From: Protopterus annectens
Lineage: Eukaryota > Chordata > Ceratodontiformes > Protopteridae
Length of the DNA stretch: 64,000 bases
Assembly: GCF_019279795.1 (NCBI RefSeq)
Contig: NC_056732.1
Location: 1,080,941,119-1,081,005,118, forward strand
Reading direction: 5' to 3'
Within the stretch, counting starts at the first letter, position 1. The number at the start of each line of letters is the position of its first letter. Under the pieces are notes generated by a model. That model did no database searches and was not told the origin of the DNA. It saw nothing but the letters and a program-made list of their open reading frames with translations. Shown here piece after piece: positions 11,490 to 21,760 of the stretch. The translations under genes were made by a program, and so were the position numbers.

Positions 11490-12550
11490 CTTTAATTAAA
11501 TATGCTGCCCTGGGTGCCAAACCCTCATTATGAGAGTCCAATCAAGACAAACGAAGTATAAAAGAATAAACATATTTCAATGCATTGGCTGCATGACAGC
11601 TTACTTAATATCTAGATGGAAACAAAAAGATTGTGAGGCATGAAAAAATAAATTACTTTTTAAATACATTACTGGAATGCCAGTCAAAATCAAGTATAAG
11701 AAAAACAAGCAGCACTCAACTCAAACCACTTCTCCTTGCACTGCAGTTCTAATTATAATTTATATTCAGCTTTATTAAAGTACCAAGTAACATGCTGAAA
11801 GTAGCAATCTTTGTGATGCCCTCACTTGTAAAAAATGTTTCTTATCCAAAAAACACCTGCTGCCTGACAACTACCTACTTGTTTCATGGGGAAAACATGA
11901 TCAAAGTAAAAAATGAAAAGCAAACAAGAAACAAGTTCAAGATACATTGCTTAAAGGATTACTGTACAGGTTATGGACCACACATGAATGGCATTCTGTT
12001 TAGTTTACGGGTAAAGCCCTCAGAGATCACTGGAAGTCTCCAACAAGTGTAATGAGCTTCTTAAAGTAATGTAATCCTGTCCTTTATTACAAATACTGTC
12101 ATATGCATTTCAATACCAAACGCTTATACATTATCTAGTTAAGTATTCTCTGCATGGCAACAACAGAAAGGCTTTCAATGTTGGCAATTCTTTAACAGTA
12201 TGCTTATTAAAGCTTACTTGCATATTATGATCTCAGACAAGCTTACCTGATGGTCATTAAAGCACTGCTACTTAAAACACAGAGCAACAGGCACTTTGAA
12301 TAATAAGCATAAATCAACAGTACAAAAATATGACAGAAACCAGACCATTCTGCAAAATCAAGAACAGATGAAAAGCCGCTGTAGTACTTGTGTCTACCTT
12401 GGATGGGGGGATACCCTGCACATTTACACTGCATAACTGCTCCTTGCCTTGCTTGGACACATCCAGAGTCACTACATGGGGGAGTGGGGTGCAACAAGTA
12501 TGTCACAATTTGAAATGTCTCTGGCTGACTGTGATGGCCCTGACACATTT
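11490..12550. other. non-coding stretch
   Basis: No coding region, repeat family or RNA gene was recognised. It lies between DIRS-1 and a MITE cluster, within the 15-kb hAT-like element. Confidence 0.5.
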
Positions 12551-13084
12551 GTTATACCTCTCAAACTCAGAGCAAGAAATCTGGACAAAGCCATACATAG
12601 AAGTGGGACAAAGGCCCAAAAATAAGGACAATTTTTAAATATTGCTCTTATAAACTTAGAAAGATAATAGAATAGTAGGTCTTGCATTAGTATGAATTTT
12701 CTGAAGGGTATGAAATCTGAAACTCAAATGTCTCATTATTTTCTAACTTCAGTCTTGAATGATTTACCACTAATTTGCCAGAAAAAAAAACACAATTTTA
12801 TGAAAAATGGAGCAAAAATGTGATGCAAAAATATAAAATAGCCGCACAATACAGCTGGGAACTTGTCAAAGAAGGGACAGTTTTTTAATATTAGTACTGC
12901 TAACTTGAGCAGCTGACAAAATAAAAGAATCTACATGCATTTCTGAAATAACAGTAATCTATAACTCTGATTATTACAGTTATTTCTTAATTGTAAACCC
13001 TCCATGTTTTCTTCCAAATTTGCTATTTTGCGGAGGGATTATTAGGGGAAGAGCAACATTTTGAGCCAAATTCGGGGACAGTTG
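12551..13084. mobile_element. two MITE copies, one degraded
   Basis: A copy runs from acctctcaaactcag to about 12860, and a second degraded copy from about 12873 ends gggacagttgagaggt at 13084. Shared inner landmarks are aaatctggacaaagcc, aatattgctcttataaac and gaaactcaaatg. Both termini carry cctctcaac in inverted orientation, typical of a short non-autonomous DNA transposon. The superfamily is not determined. Confidence 0.65.
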
Positions 13085-13130
13085 AGAGGTTTAGCTATGC
13101 CTAATTCTATAAAGCAATTTATTTGCATGT

Positions 13131-13434
13131 ACCTCTCAACCTGTTAATGCAATAAATCTGGACAAGGCCAAATATATTGGGGTAACATATAAACAGTACT
13201 AAAAATTGTTCTTGTATAAACTAAGACAGTTGATAGAATAACAGAGAAGTTTTAATGCTAAGCCTGTTTTCGCATGCATTTTTCTGAAGGTTATGAAGAC
13301 TGAAACCCAGTGTGTCATTATATAGCGACTTTATTCCTAAATGATTTTCCAGAAAACCAAATTTTATGAGGAACAAACCAAATATAAGAAGCAAAAATCT
13401 ATTCATTCTGTGAAAATCTGGACAGTTGGGAGGT
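13131..13434. mobile_element. complete MITE copy, about 304 bp
   Basis: Ends are acctctcaac and, inverted, acctcccaac, so a roughly 10-bp imperfect terminal inverted repeat is present. The interior matches the copies at 12551, 15669 and 48975. No coding capacity. Confidence 0.7.
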
Positions 13435-13713
13435 ATAGTTCAGCTGGGGCCTGTCTGAGTTTGCCGCCCTTCCCCCACAAAAAATCATGGTTGAATGGAG
13501 CCCTCCCCCCTGCAGCCATTCCAATGATCCATTACTTGGCTATTTCACTCCATTTACCATAAACGCTAATATGCATACTGCTTTACTTCTATGATGATTT
13601 GGATTTCATCTGAAAGTTTTATTTTGCATTTTACAGCACAAACACTAAGACATCTGCTAAACAAAGCAATGCAGTGTCACAATGAAAACAGGCTTAGCAT
13701 TAAAACTTCTCTG
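13242..13713. repeat. 30-bp perfect inverted repeat, 412 bp apart
   Basis: Bases 13242-13271 inside the MITE copy are the exact reverse complement of 13684-13713. The rest of the second site is not an obvious MITE, so a small inverted fragment of a MITE was probably copied there. Confidence 0.65.
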
Positions 13714-14264
13714 CCCTTGAAACTCACATTCAATGAAACAGCACTGAAACCCACATTCAAAGAAAATACATTTTGCCAGTGGCTGTTTTCAAATCATAGG
13801 CCCCTTGCACATGAAACATACATGTGCTCTTTGATACACCTTCAGGAGGGTACTAAATTATATTTCTTGTACAATACAGTACAGTTGTTAGACGGCATTT
13901 TAAATTTATTGTTTTGAACATTTTTTCCAGTAAACAATGAAACAAAATGCATGCACCAATGACAAAACTACCCAATTCAGAACATTTCCCATCATAAAAG
14001 TCTACTTAACCTTCTACAGTCCACCAGTATCAGTAAATATGCACAATCTCTGAAGTAGTAAAAGTCATCTAAATAATTCCACATTAAAGAAATCTGTAAC
14101 AGTGAAGAGGTTGCTGCTAGCAAACAACTTTATATGTCATTGTTTATTCATCTACAAATAAAGTGTCTGTTGCCCTTGAGGAATACATTGCCTATGTTGC
14201 ATGCATTAAAAAAAATGATAAGCTAGTAATATTGCAATAGGGACTGTATGGCAAACTGATAACA
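13435..14264. other. non-coding stretch
   Basis: Apart from the inverted fragment at 13684-13713 and a short nearby repeat of cccacattcaa-like sequence, nothing is recognised. Confidence 0.45.
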
Positions 14265-14420
14265 GGTTCATAGTTACTACTCTAGGTATCTTTGCCAAAA
14301 AGGACTGCAGCATCCACCCACATTACAGTATCAGTAATGCATCTATCTACTGTGGGAGTAGAACCCACAGCCTTCTGCATCAAAAGAAAGTACACTACCT
14401 GTTGTGCTATTAACAATGCA
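14265..14420 (-). mobile_element. tRNA-derived SINE with CR1-type tail (second copy)
   Basis: On the minus strand a tRNA-like head (A-box-like tagcacaacaggtag, B-box-like gggttctactccc) is followed by a short body and the tail aactatgaacct. The tail motif matches the SINE in DIRS-1 and the CR1 3' end. The heads differ in detail, so this is an older or distinct subfamily. Confidence 0.6.
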
Positions 14421-14509
14421 AGCAGGCACAGAATAAGCAGCACTAAAGTTTTGTTCCCCTGCAGCTCTCAGCTCCTTGTAAAATCTACTCGACACGCAGT
14501 TGTATCTCT

Positions 14510-14660
14510 GAACTTTGCAGCACAAGAAATCCGGAAAAAGCCGACATTTATTGCGGGGGACAAAAGCCCAAAAACCAGGGACACATTTTAAACATTGCTT
14601 GTATAATGTTGGAAAGTTGCTAGAATAAAATGCTGTGCTACCACCATACATTTCACTGCC
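14510..14660. mobile_element. partial MITE copy
   Basis: Contains the landmark run aagaaatccggaaaaagcc, then a 'gggacaaaagccc'-like stretch and attgcttgtataatg, matching the first half of the MITE family. The second half is missing. Confidence 0.55.
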
Positions 14661-14768
14661 ATGTTTTTAACCCAGGGGATCCTGTGCAAAACAGTCAGGG
14701 AAACATACCACTATGCCAAATCAGCTGTTTTGTGAAAGACAGGAAGACGAACTTAAATGGCTACCATT

Positions 14769-15200
14769 TACTGAATTCAGTTCTCACCATAGCTGTCAAC
14801 CTCTTGGCACAAAACACCTGAACAAAGCCAATAATGGGGGAATACAGCCCCCAAACATATTCAGTGAATTCAGTTCTCACTATAGCTCTCAACCTCTTAG
14901 CAAAAAAACATGTGGACAAAGCCAGTAATGGGGGGAATACAGCCCCCAAACATTCAATAAATTCAGTTCTCACCATAGATAACTCTCAACCTTAGCACAG
15001 AATACCTAGACAAAGCCAATAATGGGGGAATACAGTCCCAAAATTAGGGACAAATTTCAAATATCCATGTTATAAACTTAGACAACTGCTAGAATAAACA
15101 GCTGTGTGCTACCATGTACTTCCTGAAGAATATGAAGTCTGAAATTCAAATGCCTGTTATTTTTAAACATTCAACCAAGAAAGTAGTCTGACTTGGAACA
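14769..15200. repeat. tandem 92-96-bp repeats built on a MITE end
   Basis: gaattcagttctcac recurs at about 14770, 14866 and (as aaattcagttctcac) 14958. Each unit carries a MITE left end (ctctcaacct...) plus aatgggggaatacagcccc. The third unit runs on into a more complete MITE body to about 15200. This is local tandem amplification of a MITE end with its flank. Confidence 0.7.
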
Positions 15201-15261
15201 ATAGACCATTTTCACCAGAGCAGGGAGAAATGCCCGACACATCTTTGTAAGATGGGAGGAC

Positions 15262-15352
15262 ATGCAGACACCACACAGAAGGTACCCCAACCAAGAATCA
15301 AACCAGAGAACCTGTAGCTGTTAGGCAGCAATGCTACCAGTGCACCACTGAC
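15262..15352 (-). mobile_element. V-SINE fragment (head and part of central domain)
   Basis: Matches the full V-SINE at 43295-43631 over gggaggacatgcagac, cacacagaaggtacccca and the tRNA-related head up to a 'gtgcaccac' end. The tail is absent. Confidence 0.65.
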
Positions 15353-15436
15353 TTTCCAAGAAAAAATGTAGATACAGAAACCACAGATTTTTTGAGGAAC
15401 AGAACAAATATGAGGCAAAAATCTGCATTTTTTTTT

Positions 15437-15540
15437 TCGAAATGGTGGTGGATAGGGAATTCAGGTCCTTGCCACCTGCATCCAAGGTACAGGGTTCAAG
15501 CCTGAGTATCTCTACCCACCACCATTTGTTATCTCTAGCC
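15437..15540 (+). mobile_element. possible tRNA-derived SINE head
   Basis: Contains an A-box-like tggtggatagg and a B-box-like gggttcaagcc at plausible spacing. No body or tail can be matched to other copies, so it may be a degenerate SINE or chance. Confidence 0.35.
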
Positions 15541-15563
15541 ACCAGTATATAGTAACGGGGGCA

Positions 15564-15636
15564 TCACAGACACAGACACAGACACAGACACACAGACACA
15601 GACACACAGACAGACACAGACACACACACAGACACA

Positions 15637-15669
<33 letters not shown>
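15564..15669. repeat. CA / CACAGA microsatellite
   Basis: Irregular cacaga hexamers grade into a pure CA run. Confidence 0.95.
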
Positions 15670-15671
<2 letters not shown>

Positions 15672-15915
15672 CTCAACTTCTTATTGCAAGAAATCTGGGC
15701 AAAGCCTAAAATAATGGGTGTACAAAAGCCAGAAAACAGGGACAAATTTTAAATATTGCTCTTATAAGCTTATAAAGTTGCTAGAATAACAGGATTTGTG
15801 TTAGCATGCATTTTTTCTGAGGGATATAAAGTTTGAAACTCAAATGCATGTCATTATTTATTGACTTCAATCCTCAGTGTTTTGCCAAAAAAACACAAAT
15901 TTTGTGTGATACTTA
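15669..15915. mobile_element. MITE copy, right end missing
   Basis: Begins cctctcaacttcttattg and follows the family consensus through gaaactcaaatgcatg and ttgccaaaaaaacaca, then stops where the partial DIRS begins. The junction suggests the DIRS piece interrupted or replaced the right end. Confidence 0.65.
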
Positions 15916-15916
15916 C

Positions 15917-16905
15917 AAACCAAGAATAAGAGGCAGCCGAAGACTCTGAGTAATCTGAAGCCTGTTCTAAACATTCCCCCTCTGGCTCCACCCTAGGCCT
16001 CTTATCTGGAGGGGGCATAGAACCCCTGATTAAGGAAATTAAATCTTCTGCCATTTTAAGCATGTGTTTTTTAGGCACAGAACCTGCAGAACTAGGACTG
16101 ACACCTGAGGAAAGCAAACCAGGCCTGCCCTTAGAAGGTACCTTAGAGACAGAAGGAGAAGGCCTAACCCCCTTAGGCAAAGAAGGGAGTACTGCAACCT
16201 GAGAGGCCCCCTCAGCCTGACCTGACTCCTGAGAGGCCACATCCTGCAAAATTAACGTCTCCCCCTGAGACTCAGCTGAAACATCGGCTGGATCCACAGA
16301 TTCCACCGTAGTTTCTAAAGAACCGGCGTCCGGAACGGACGACTCATCCTGCTTGGACCTCAACGATTTTTCCTTGCGCTTCTTAGCGGTAGCGGGCGTC
16401 GGAGGATCCGACGGCATATTGTAATTACACCGCTTACCGAAGACAAGCCTAGCGCAATCTAACCTACGTTTAATGGTGCGCTTATTAAACCTAGCACAAA
16501 AGCGACACCCGACTACGTCGTGCTCAGGCCCCAAACAAGGAATACAAAGAGAGTGGTAATCCCTATGCGGTATCGGTTTCCCACAAGAAATACAATTATT
16601 CACTTTTTCTGACATCCGGAATTAACTGAGGCAAGAAAAAACAAAAATATTCCCCAACGGGGTACTTAGCCCAACTTGGTTTCGGTCTGAAACTCAGAAT
16701 ACGAAAATTTCAGAAGGCCGAACGGCACTTGCAAACGCTGCTTCTGCTTCGGACCATGCGGCAAAAAAGACTGAGGATATGACGTCGGTCATGCGCTTTA
16801 ATACCATGACGCACTGACGCCAGCCTAATACTTTGGTATTCGGGCCGACCGAGGACAGCGGACTACCCACTAGTTATGACTGCAGCAATGTGAGATGAAG
16901 AACAT
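15917..16905 (-). mobile_element. partial DIRS element of the DIRS-2 subfamily (fossil)
   Basis: Only the 5' part is present: a terminal repeat ending near 16905 (gttatgactgcagc, aacat) and a gag-like region at about 15917-16615. The gag part shares NNCISCGKPIPH, CIPCLGPEHDV and KKHMLKMAEDLISLIRGS with DIRS-2. It is a fragment, clearly diverged from the nearby DIRS-2, hence probably older. Confidence 0.8.
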
Positions 16906-17699
16906 CTGAATATGACATCCACATTTCCCACAGATTTTAAAACAAACCCTTGGCTGTTGGTGGTTTCCACAAATACACCAGACTGCATGCTAGAATGTCT
17001 GTACAACTTTATTTAGAAGTCAAGGGTAAAATTGTAACCTTAGGTTCTTTCTACAGCTGTACGATTGTGTCAAATAGGCATGATTCTATTGGAATGAGCA
17101 ATTTAAAAACCTTTCCGAACTCTCCTAGTGGTCCTGAAAAGATTTTTTTTTCTTGTGGCCATCTCAGTATAATTTTAGCTAAGCAACACAAGGCAATTAC
17201 TATTATTAAATGGCTTCAGAAAGTGTCTTCCTATTGAAGTTATGCTCCAAAATTACAATTGCAAAGTACTTCATGCAAGAAGTATTTAAATCTGTAAGGT
17301 TCTGACTAGACAGCACAATATGAATGCATCTTATGTATATTATTAAACATTTCTTTTTCTCACTGCTGGAATATGACTCACACATTTGTTATAATTCTCA
17401 TGAACATCTTATGAAGACAAAGACCCACTTCTACAGGAAAAAAAAGATGCTAAGAAAATAATCAAGAATTCACTAGTGAAGGAGTGCGTCCCCTGATAAA
17501 ATGACTTCATGCTTATAAACTGTATCTGAATACATGTACACTTCTATATCATCAGAACAGAAATGCAGGTTACAGACTACAATGGAAAGACTGAAACTGG
17601 ATAACAGCAAAATATGGTCATTTCTCACAGTTATCATTATATAAGTGATAATCTTCAGCTAAAGAAAGCCCTGTTACTAGACCTATGCATTTTCATTTC
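16906..17699. other. non-coding stretch
   Basis: No gene or known repeat recognised. Confidence 0.45.
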
Positions 17700-17873
17700 C
17701 TTGGGTAGCGTTCGAAAGACATGCGTGCGTAAATGGGCGTGCCTTTGTTGAAGGTTGAGCGTCGACCTGGCACCTCGGTGTTTCGTAAAAATCTATTGCC
17801 AATCATTAGCAGACCAGAGTTCCACTGTGGCGACCCCTTACTGGGAAAAAGCCAAAAGACAAACAACAACAAC
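17700..17873 (+). mobile_element. V-SINE, 5'-truncated
   Basis: The 3' portion of a V-SINE in + orientation: the conserved tail tgtggcgaccccttac, then a 'gggaaaaagccaaaag' run and a (caa)n end. The tRNA head is missing. Matches in reverse complement the tails at 38608, 43295 and 56918. Confidence 0.7.
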
Positions 17874-19165
17874 TGTGTGTATGACACAGATCTGACAAAG
17901 TGTTCTTTTGTGCTGGTTGTGGCTGAGAACGTCCTGCTGGAAATATCACCATTTGCAGCTGCTCTCGTGCTTAACATGTCTCTGTTGCCTCATTTGTCTT
18001 GACATGGAACTGCTGTAAGTAAACCCATTAAAGAGTTTTAAGGTACAGTTCCAGATTTAACTAAACATTTTATATGATGGTAATTTTTGTAGTTTGCAGA
18101 AGTAAGGAATGAATTCTAGAAATTTTAGTAGATGCTTTTAAATATCTGCATGCTAACTGTTAATGTATTCAGTGATATACCTGGTATCTGTTTCACATTT
18201 ATTTATTTATTTAAATATAATATTTGTTAAAATTACATTAACTGTGGAAATCAGTGCAAAGAGAAGTTGTTAATCACTTATGCAGGATTTGTTCACCACT
18301 CAAAAAGTTCTTAACCCCTTGGTTAAATGTTGTCAACCCCAGCTGCAGACAAATGCATTTGAAGGTACTCTGAACAACTTCTCAACTCACACTCAGTGAA
18401 AAATAGCCATAAACAGAAAAGAATGCGCTGAAAATGAATTTTAACCAGGCCGTTGCAATACTGAAACTGTTAGAAAGGTTCCACTGAAAGACTATGGCAA
18501 AAGAACACCACATAGTCTAGTTACATTTATCCCTATTCTGTGTATTCCATTTCAAGTACTAGTCATAATTCCTTCAGTTATTTTGTCACTAAAACATTAT
18601 GTAAGAATGGCCATGACAAACAGATAATGGCTTATTAAAAAAAAACAACCACTAAGGGCTACATTCGTCAAAAAGGATCTGCAATGCTGAGTTTCAGACA
18701 ATGCCACATGCATTAAAATGTAAAATTCTTCCATAAGAGAACCAGAGCTTTGTAAAGTCCTGAAATCAAGAAACAGTCCACTCCAAAAGTTTGCAATGCA
18801 GGCAGAACTTGAAACTAAGAAGAGATAATAGCAAAAATTCCTCTAAGCATCATACTGAAACAGAGAAAGAGGCTACAGTTAACACCAGTGCATAGATACA
18901 CTTGTTCGTTGTTGAAAAAAAAATAATAAAAGTTGTGTTAGTGAACATCCAACACAACTACCTCATGCTGCAATAAAACAACAAACCCATCACACCATCA
19001 CATACTATGCCAACCTCAAACTTCACCTGTATACAGAGAACAATCAAGTACACACAAATTACTGAACGTTAAACCATTTAAGGTAATGCTGTCTTTCGAT
19101 ACAATATATATTTTTGCTGACAATAGATATTAACATATTAGACATTAGTAACCCTTAATTCCCCC
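17874..19165. other. non-coding stretch
   Basis: AT-rich; no gene or repeat family recognised. Confidence 0.45.
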
Positions 19166-19640
19166 AAGACACACAAACACACCCTAGATCAGCGTCCTCC
19201 AAGGAAGCGATCAGCTCCACGCACACCTTAGATCAGCGTTTCAGCTCCTTCACACACTCCCACGCAAAGTAAACAACTAGATCAGCGACCTCCTACCAGC
19301 CCATGGAAGATCCGATCAGCGACCCGGAGCACCAGCGATGCAATCAGCTCCTTCAGCCCAAATCCACACACACACTCCTACCAGCGTTCAGCTCTTTCAC
19401 ACACTCCTACCAGCCAACTAGATCAGCGACCTCCTACCAGCCCAAGGAAGATCAGCGATGCGATCAGCTCCTTCAGCCCAAATCCAAACGAGAACACCAG
19501 CGACCCGGTACTAACCAGCCCAAGTAAACAACCAGACGAAGCAATCAGTGATGCTGAGCACTAGCGATGCGATCAGCTCCTTCAGCCCAAGCCCAAGTAA
19601 ACAACCAGATGAAGCAATCCACACACACCCTTTGCTCCTT
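19166..19640. repeat. degenerate GC-richer short repeats near the hAT-like right end
   Basis: Motifs gatcagcgacctcctacc (twice), gatcagctccttcagccca (three times) and aagtaaacaaccaga (twice) recur in mixed order with acacactcctaccagc. This could be the subterminal repeat region of the hAT-like element; such arrays often bind transposase, but that role is inference. Confidence 0.6.
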
Positions 19641-19951
19641 CACCTACCAGGAGACTGAAGCCTGCGCACTGTCTTGCAAGTCCTGCGAGAGCAGCTCAGT
19701 CCTCTCATTGGCTCTGACTGCGGCTGAAGCAGTCTGGAGCTCCTCTGTGTGGTGCGGTCGTCACCGCACAGAATCTTGGTATCTCACAGCAATGATTGCT
19801 GGGTACCTGTTTGTCCCTATCAGGACTGCTGGTAAGGCAGTCTGGAGGAGGATCAGGGCTTGTGAAATTTTTGTTTAACAGATATTTTTTTTTGTTTTTT
19901 TCTAGGTGGGAGGGCTGCAGTCCGGCAGTCCGATAGGACGAGCCACCCCTG

Positions 19952-21020
19952 GGGCTCAGTGTCTGTTATTCTAAAAGTGTATTAATTCTGGTTTAAGCAC
20001 TTGGGCTTCAGGCCAGTTATTTTACATTAAGAGGGTTCGTGGTCTGCACTCTTGTGGGAGGAGAGGCTGGACTCTGCCCTTCTGAGCTGGGAATTTCTGG
20101 TTAAAGGCTTATAGTGCCTGCATATTTGAACTGCTTCTTACTGAAATTGGTACACCTTGTTTGCTGTAGCACAGACTAGATCCAGGCCTGCTGAATCTAG
20201 ATTTGTTTGTATAACTTGAGCACTAATCCAGGCATTCTTTAAAGTATTCAATTGTATTTATTACTGCTTGGTAGTAAACTTGATTAAAGTGTAGCTATCA
20301 TTCTAAGTCTTTTGGATTAAGCACTTGGGCTTCAGACCAGTTGTTTTACATTAGGAAGGTTTGTGGCCTGCGCTGTGGTTGCAGGACAGGTAGCTTACAT
20401 CCTTCTAAGTTGGGAACTGCTGATTGAGGGCTCAGTGTCTGTTATTCTAAAAGCGTATTAGTTCTGGTTTAAGCACTTGGACTTCAGGCCAGTTATTTTA
20501 CATTAAGAAGGTTTGTGGTCTGCAATCTTGTGGGAGGAGAGGCTGGACTCTGCCCTTCTGAGCTGGGAATTTCTGGTTAAAGGCTTATAGTGCCTGCATA
20601 TTTGAACTGTTTCTTACTGAAATTGGTACACCTTGTTTGCTGTAGTATAGACTTGATCCAGGCCTGCTGAATCTAGCTTTGTTTGTATGCTTGTTGTTTG
20701 TTTGTTATTTCCCTGAAACACTAATTTCACCTAAAACACAGCTTTTCAGTGCTTCTGTGGATCCCTAGTGATATCTGCATTGCTTACTGTACTTATTTCC
20801 TTGTTTCACTTGAAAGAAAGTTACTGTTTGTCGTTTTTGCATTTAAGTTACCTGTAACACATTGCATTTAAGTTACCTGGCACTTGCTCACTAAAGCAAT
20901 TATATAAGTCAGCACTAAAAAATTAAAAGCACTACACCCTCACAAACTCCACTTGAGTACCTTGTTCCCCATTGGCCCTTTTTTTTCCAATTATAAAGGA
21001 ATTCCCAATACTATTCTAGC
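19952..21020 (+). repeat. CR1-A leader with tandem units of about 476 bp
   Basis: The block beginning tggtttaagcacttgg near 19989 recurs near 20465, both followed by ggctggactctgcccttc and ttgaactg[c/t]ttcttac. With 4812-4996 this makes two tandem units ahead of ORF1. Repeated leader units are known as promoter modules in other LINEs; the same role here is inferred. Bases 19952-19959 are the right copy of the target duplication. Confidence 0.7.
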
Positions 21021-21234
21021 ATGTCCAAAGGTCAGTTGTCAATCTCCTCTCCGGTCCAGCTGGTGAATCTGGGAATCTTGAGGCAATTTTACAACTGCCT
21101 CATGTACACAGACAACCCTCTCCTCCTCCCAACAAATTCCAACACATGTGAGATATGCAACCATATAGCCAAACTGGAGGCTAAGCTCTCTCAACTCAGT
21201 ACTGGCGTAACCAGTCAGGAGGAGGAGAAGGAAA
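21021..21234 (+). CDS. CR1-A ORF1, N-terminal part
   Basis: Opens MSKGQLSISSPVQLVNLG and continues through TCEICNHIAKLEAKL, a Cys-x2-Cys segment followed by a short coiled-coil-like stretch, then stops being CR1 at the DIRS-2 insertion. CR1-B has the same start (MSKGQLPVFSPLYLMNLG) with two Cys-x2-Cys pairs, of which this copy keeps one clearly. CR1 ORF1 proteins of this type bind nucleic acid and may carry PHD-like zinc motifs. The start was chosen by agreement between the two copies. Confidence 0.8.
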
Positions 21235-21447
21235 AGTACAGTTTTGTACCTACCATAAATGTAGATGTTCGAGTGCTAATACAGCTGCAGTCATAACAGA
21301 TGGGTTTTCCTGCAGTCAGGCGGGTCCTCGGTCGGCCGAATTCCAAAGTCTAGGTCCGGTGTCGGATGTCGTCGCTTCTTCCCTGATGTCAGTGCGACAG
21401 GGGTATAAAAGAACCAGCCGACGCCATTTTCTTCAGTTTTTCTTGCC
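21235..21447 (+). repeat. DIRS-2 left inverted terminal repeat
   Basis: Pairs with 26615-26796; shares ggtcggccgaattcc and ggggtataaaagaaccagcc. The TATA-like tataaaag lies within both repeats and could serve a promoter, an inference from the sequence. Confidence 0.88.
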
Positions 21448-21630
21448 CCAGATGTCAGGTGCCCCCAGAAGGAAGGCATAACATAAATTTATGTAATAAT
21501 GCAATGCAATATAATCAAAAAACAGTAGTTGCAAGCAAATACACCATAAAAGAATACCCCAATCAGGTTGTATGAGGAGGTGTTAGCCATTAGGCATGTC
21601 CCAAGAGGGGAAGGAGGGAGATAAACCTGG

Positions 21631-21727
21631 ACTGCAGCTGTATTAGCACTCGAACATCTACATTTATGATAGGTACAAAACTGTACTATGTTCATCGTGC
21701 ATACAGCTGCAGTCATAACAGATGGGT
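21631..21727. repeat. DIRS-2 internal complementary region
   Basis: Reverse complement of the outer left end (to 21687) joined directly to the reverse complement of the outer right end (from 21688). The join defines the element boundaries as 21235 and 26796. Confidence 0.88.
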
Positions 21728-21760
21728 AGAATCCCAAAGCTAAAAAAGGGGTGGTAGGCA

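Larger units (their letters stand above)
4997..19951. mobile_element. hAT-like DNA transposon, about 15 kb with nested insertions
   Basis: The left end begins cagtggcggctggtgac and the right end, read on the other strand, begins caggggtggctcgtcct, giving imperfect terminal inverted repeats. The flanking 8-bp duplication gggctcag fits the hAT superfamily. Inside lie DIRS-1, a MITE cluster, SINEs, a partial DIRS and several kilobases of plain sequence. No transposase was recognised, so it is non-autonomous or its gene has decayed. Two separate insertions at the same site cannot be fully excluded, but the matched duplication argues for one element. Confidence 0.6.

Noticed and set aside
14265-14420. 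A functional tRNA gene
   Set aside because: A and B boxes are recognisable but the cloverleaf is not maintained and a SINE body and tail follow.
15564-15669. Direct repeats resembling a CRISPR array
   Set aside because: Plain microsatellite with no spacers, in a vertebrate genome.
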